Shown: piece after piece, positions 6,626 to 7,950 of the stretch
Position numbering within the stretch: position 1 is the stretch's first letter
Layout: each line of letters opens with the position of its first letter
NCBI GenBank assembly: GCA_021806125.1
Contig: JAJZYC010000066.1
Location: forward strand, 1-7,950
Source: a bacterium
Lineage (GTDB): Bacteria; SZUA-79; Acidulodesulfobacterales; Acidulodesulfobacteraceae
Direction: 5' to 3'
DNA length: 7,950 nt
The notes under the pieces: generated by a model
The model's input: only the letters and a program-made list of their open reading frames with translations
Database searches by the model: none
What the model was told of the DNA's origin: nothing
Translations under genes and position numbers: made by a program

Positions 6626-7084
6626 TTAATTGTCCGCATGGTCGAACGATATTTCGAAATAAGACCTTTTTTCTATCATATTATGAACGGGGCATCTCCG
6701 GGAAACTCTCTGCAGTTCTTCGATCTGGTCTTCGTCGAGATTTCCGATAAATTTTATATTTTTTTCTATTTTATGGACGTAGCCTCTTTCGTTATCCGGT
6801 TCTACAGCGGCGCCTTTAATCTCTTCCGCTCTTATCCTCTTGTGTGTTAAACTTATTTCTACACTCTTCAGGTCGTACTTCATCCTTTTCGCAAACATCA
6901 TCAGAACTGACACGGTGCATGCACCTTCGGCTCCGAGAACAAGTTCTATCGGATTGACGGCAAGTTCTTCCCCTCCGGAAGCTTCGGGTTCATCGGTTAT
7001 AAGCGTATGCTTTTCGGTAATAATCTGATTCTGCAAATTATTTAAATGTTTTACTTTTACCTTGACTAATTCGGCTTCGGACAA
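6626..7084 (-). CDS. OsmC-family thiol peroxidase-like protein
   Basis: This 152-residue protein has the length and fold signature of the OsmC/Ohr superfamily, closest in appearance to the YhfA-like branch. The two family cysteines are present: Cys56 in LGAEGACTVSVL, on the central helix, and Cys131 in SRRCPVHNMIEKRSYFEI. The N-terminal part ends in the typical GGEELAVNPIEL (38-48). Members with this cysteine pair reduce organic hydroperoxides in the cytoplasm; the substrate of this one is unknown. The start is TTG at 7084-7082, supported by AAAGGAG 6 bases upstream. No convincing promoter is visible upstream, where a dispersed repeat fills most of the gap, and no clear terminator follows. 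It is separated from the radical SAM gene by about 200 bases, so a shared transcript is uncertain. Confidence 0.9.
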   Translation of the reverse strand: MSEAELVKVKVKHLNNLQNQIITEKHTLITDEPEASGGEELAVNPIELVLGAEGACTVSVLMMFAKRMKYDLKSVEISLTHKRIRAEEIKGAAVEPDNERGYVHKIEKNIKFIGNLDEDQIEELQRVSRRCPVHNMIEKRSYFEISFDHADN

Positions 7085-7090
7085 TTTTTT

Positions 7091-7097
7091 CTCCTTT
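7091..7097 (-). promoter_or_regulatory. Ribosome binding site deciding the osmC-family TTG start
   Basis: The minus strand reads AAAGGAG followed by six A residues and then the TTG at 7084-7082. The spacing and strength favour this start over any internal ATG. Confidence 0.75.
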
Positions 7098-7171
7098 CTT
7101 GATTAATAGATAAAAGTAATCGAAATTATGTGCTTGACAAAGCAATGCTTGGTATTTGTCATAATAACCGC

Positions 7172-7280
7172 GAGATTGCTTCGCTAACGCTCGCAATGAC
7201 TGCATATTGTCATTGCGAGCATATCTTTGACTGCGTATATAAAACCATGGTTTTATGCAGGCAAAGATGTAAGCAATCTC
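7172..7280. repeat. Composite inverted repeat, one unit split by a hairpin
   Basis: Two inverted copies of a dispersed repeat face each other. On the minus strand the left copy (7200-7172) is intact: GTCATTGCGAGC, a 7-base middle and AAGCAATCTC. On the plus strand the right copy has the same first half (7209-7220) and second half (7271-7280), but a 50-base hairpin (7221-7270) replaces the 7-base middle. The first halves form a perfect 12-bp stem (7189-7200 with 7209-7220) around an 8-base loop. The inserted hairpin pairs 7223-7229 with 7262-7268 and 7231-7234 with 7257-7260, leaves a 4-base bulge at 7235-7238, and is capped by the 18-base palindrome ATAAAACCATGGTTTTAT (7239-7256). The repeat ends 7 bases after the radical SAM stop. 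GTCATTGCGAGC-type repeats are known from many bacteria. No transposase is nearby. Confidence 0.85.
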
Positions 7281-7287
7281 ATCTTTT

Positions 7288-7950
7288 TTAGTCATATTCC
7301 AGCAGTTCTTTTCTTACCCTGTTTACGTCGCCTGCGTTAAGTTCGAATGGAAAACTTCTGATATTTTTCGGCGAAGAATCTCCGAAAGGCCTGTTGCATG
7401 CGGAAATTTCGGTCTTTCCCGGACAGCCCGTAGTCTGGAAAGCCGCGCCTCTTTCTATTATCTCCGCTACGTTTTTAAACGGTATTCCAAAATCTACTAT
7501 TTTTCCGCCGCCGTCGAATTTCATATCTTCAGCCCTGCCCATATCGTAGTCTATTATATGCCTTGCAGCTTGAATTCTTCTATATTGGCCGGCCGGACAC
7601 TGAGGGTGATTTTCTAATCTAGAGCCTTTTTCCCGATAAAAAGAAAAAAGATGCGACCTTGCGCCTTTATCCCTTACCGACTGCATCCTGAAAATCATTT
7701 CTTTTTCCGTTTCGCCCAGACCGACTACTAGATGGCATCCGACCTTATTTTTGCCGAAAACGGAAACGGAATATTCAAGTATATCGTTATATTTTTCCCA
7801 TCTGTGCGGGCCCCCTACTCCCCTTCCCCTGTATTCGTCGAACAGTTCCGGGGTCGCTGCGTCCAGGGCGACGGTTACCATATCGGCGCCGTATTCCTTA
7901 AAGCGTTCTATATCGTTATGCTTTAAAATAGTGGGAGTCATCAGTATAGA
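7288..7950 (-). CDS. Radical SAM protein, biotin/lipoyl-synthase-like, 5' end outside window
   Basis: The frame is open to the right edge (Ser-Ile-Leu precede the first visible Met at 7941), so the N-terminal part with the CxxxCxxC cluster motif is missing. About 220 residues remain. Numbered from that Met, VTVALDAATPELFDEYRG (22-39) and CHLVVGLGETEKEM (69-82) are typical of the BioB/LipA-like radical SAM barrel. FSFYREKGSRLENHPQCPAG (99-118) and QYRRIQAARHIIDY (119-132) continue it. The C-terminal part has a cysteine motif, TTGCPGKTEISACNRPFGDSSP (171-192), that could hold an auxiliary iron-sulfur cluster or contact the substrate. This layout brings to mind the two-part lipoyl synthases LipS1/LipS2; that is recollection of motif style, not a comparison, so no gene symbol is given. 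Another cofactor-related radical SAM enzyme is possible. The TAA stop is at 7290-7288. Confidence 0.85.
   Translation of the reverse strand, partial: SILMTPTILKHNDIERFKEYGADMVTVALDAATPELFDEYRGRGVGGPHRWEKYNDILEYSVSVFGKNKVGCHLVVGLGETEKEMIFRMQSVRDKGARSHLFSFYREKGSRLENHPQCPAGQYRRIQAARHIIDYDMGRAEDMKFDGGGKIVDFGIPFKNVAEIIERGAAFQTTGCPGKTEISACNRPFGDSSPKNIRSFPFELNAGDVNRVRKELLEYD

Noticed and set aside
7101..7170. Promoter for the OsmC-family gene
   Set aside because: TTGTCA is present, but the only -10 candidate at acceptable spacing (TACTTT) matches consensus at 3 of 6 positions.
7038..7295. Minus-strand 85-residue ORF overlapping the osmC start
   Set aside because: It is a translation of the dispersed repeat (reading ARNDNMQSLRALAKQSRGYYD) and overlaps both the OsmC-family 5' end and the radical SAM stop. 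Such ORFs are a common artefact of this repeat type.

Overview
The window is about 8 kb of AT-rich bacterial chromosome, and every gene I can support lies on the minus strand. Read in the direction of transcription (right to left) the order is: the 3' part of a biotin/lipoyl-synthase-like radical SAM gene (cut by the right edge), an OsmC-family gene, a 52-residue small ORF that I do not recognise, tilS, ftsH, folP, cdaA (diadenylate cyclase) and the 5' part of cdaR/ybbR (cut by the left edge). The block tilS-ftsH-folP-cdaA-cdaR, normally followed by glmM, is the arrangement known from deltaproteobacteria-type genomes and partly from Firmicutes. Together with the long two-part FolP and the AT-rich composition, it suggests an anaerobic or deltaproteobacterial-type lineage. 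This is inference from gene order, and no rRNA or other marker is present to settle it.

Region 1-4501 is a tight cluster. ftsH, folP, cdaA and cdaR are separated by only 2-14 bases and are almost certainly co-transcribed. A candidate sigma70-type promoter (TTGAAA, 17 bases, extended -10 CATATT) lies 55-83 bases upstream of the ftsH TTG start and overlaps a perfect 13+1+13 palindrome. The products are a membrane AAA+ protease (FtsH), folate synthesis (FolP), c-di-AMP synthesis (CdaA) and its membrane partner (CdaR).

Region 4502-4812 is a 311-base gap holding that promoter, its palindrome and a 137-base composite inverted repeat. The repeat belongs to the widely dispersed 'CATTCCCGCGAAAGCGGGAAT' type and carries an inner imperfect hairpin.

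Region 4813-6625 holds tilS (tRNA-Ile lysidine synthetase) and, directly upstream of it, a short ORF of 52 codons. This ORF has a near-ideal Shine-Dalgarno (AAAGGAGG) and a good promoter 38-66 bases ahead of its ATG, so it probably is the first gene of the tilS transcript.

Region 6626-7950 holds the OsmC-family gene (TTG start, strong Shine-Dalgarno), a second composite inverted repeat of a different dispersed type ('GTCATTGCGAGC...AAGCAATCTC') in which one unit is split by a 50-base hairpin, and the truncated radical SAM gene. No tRNA, rRNA, CRISPR, transposase or phage gene was seen. I found no clear previously undescribed multi-gene system. The items most worth a second look are the small ORF before tilS, the two nested repeats, and the palindrome on the ftsH promoter.
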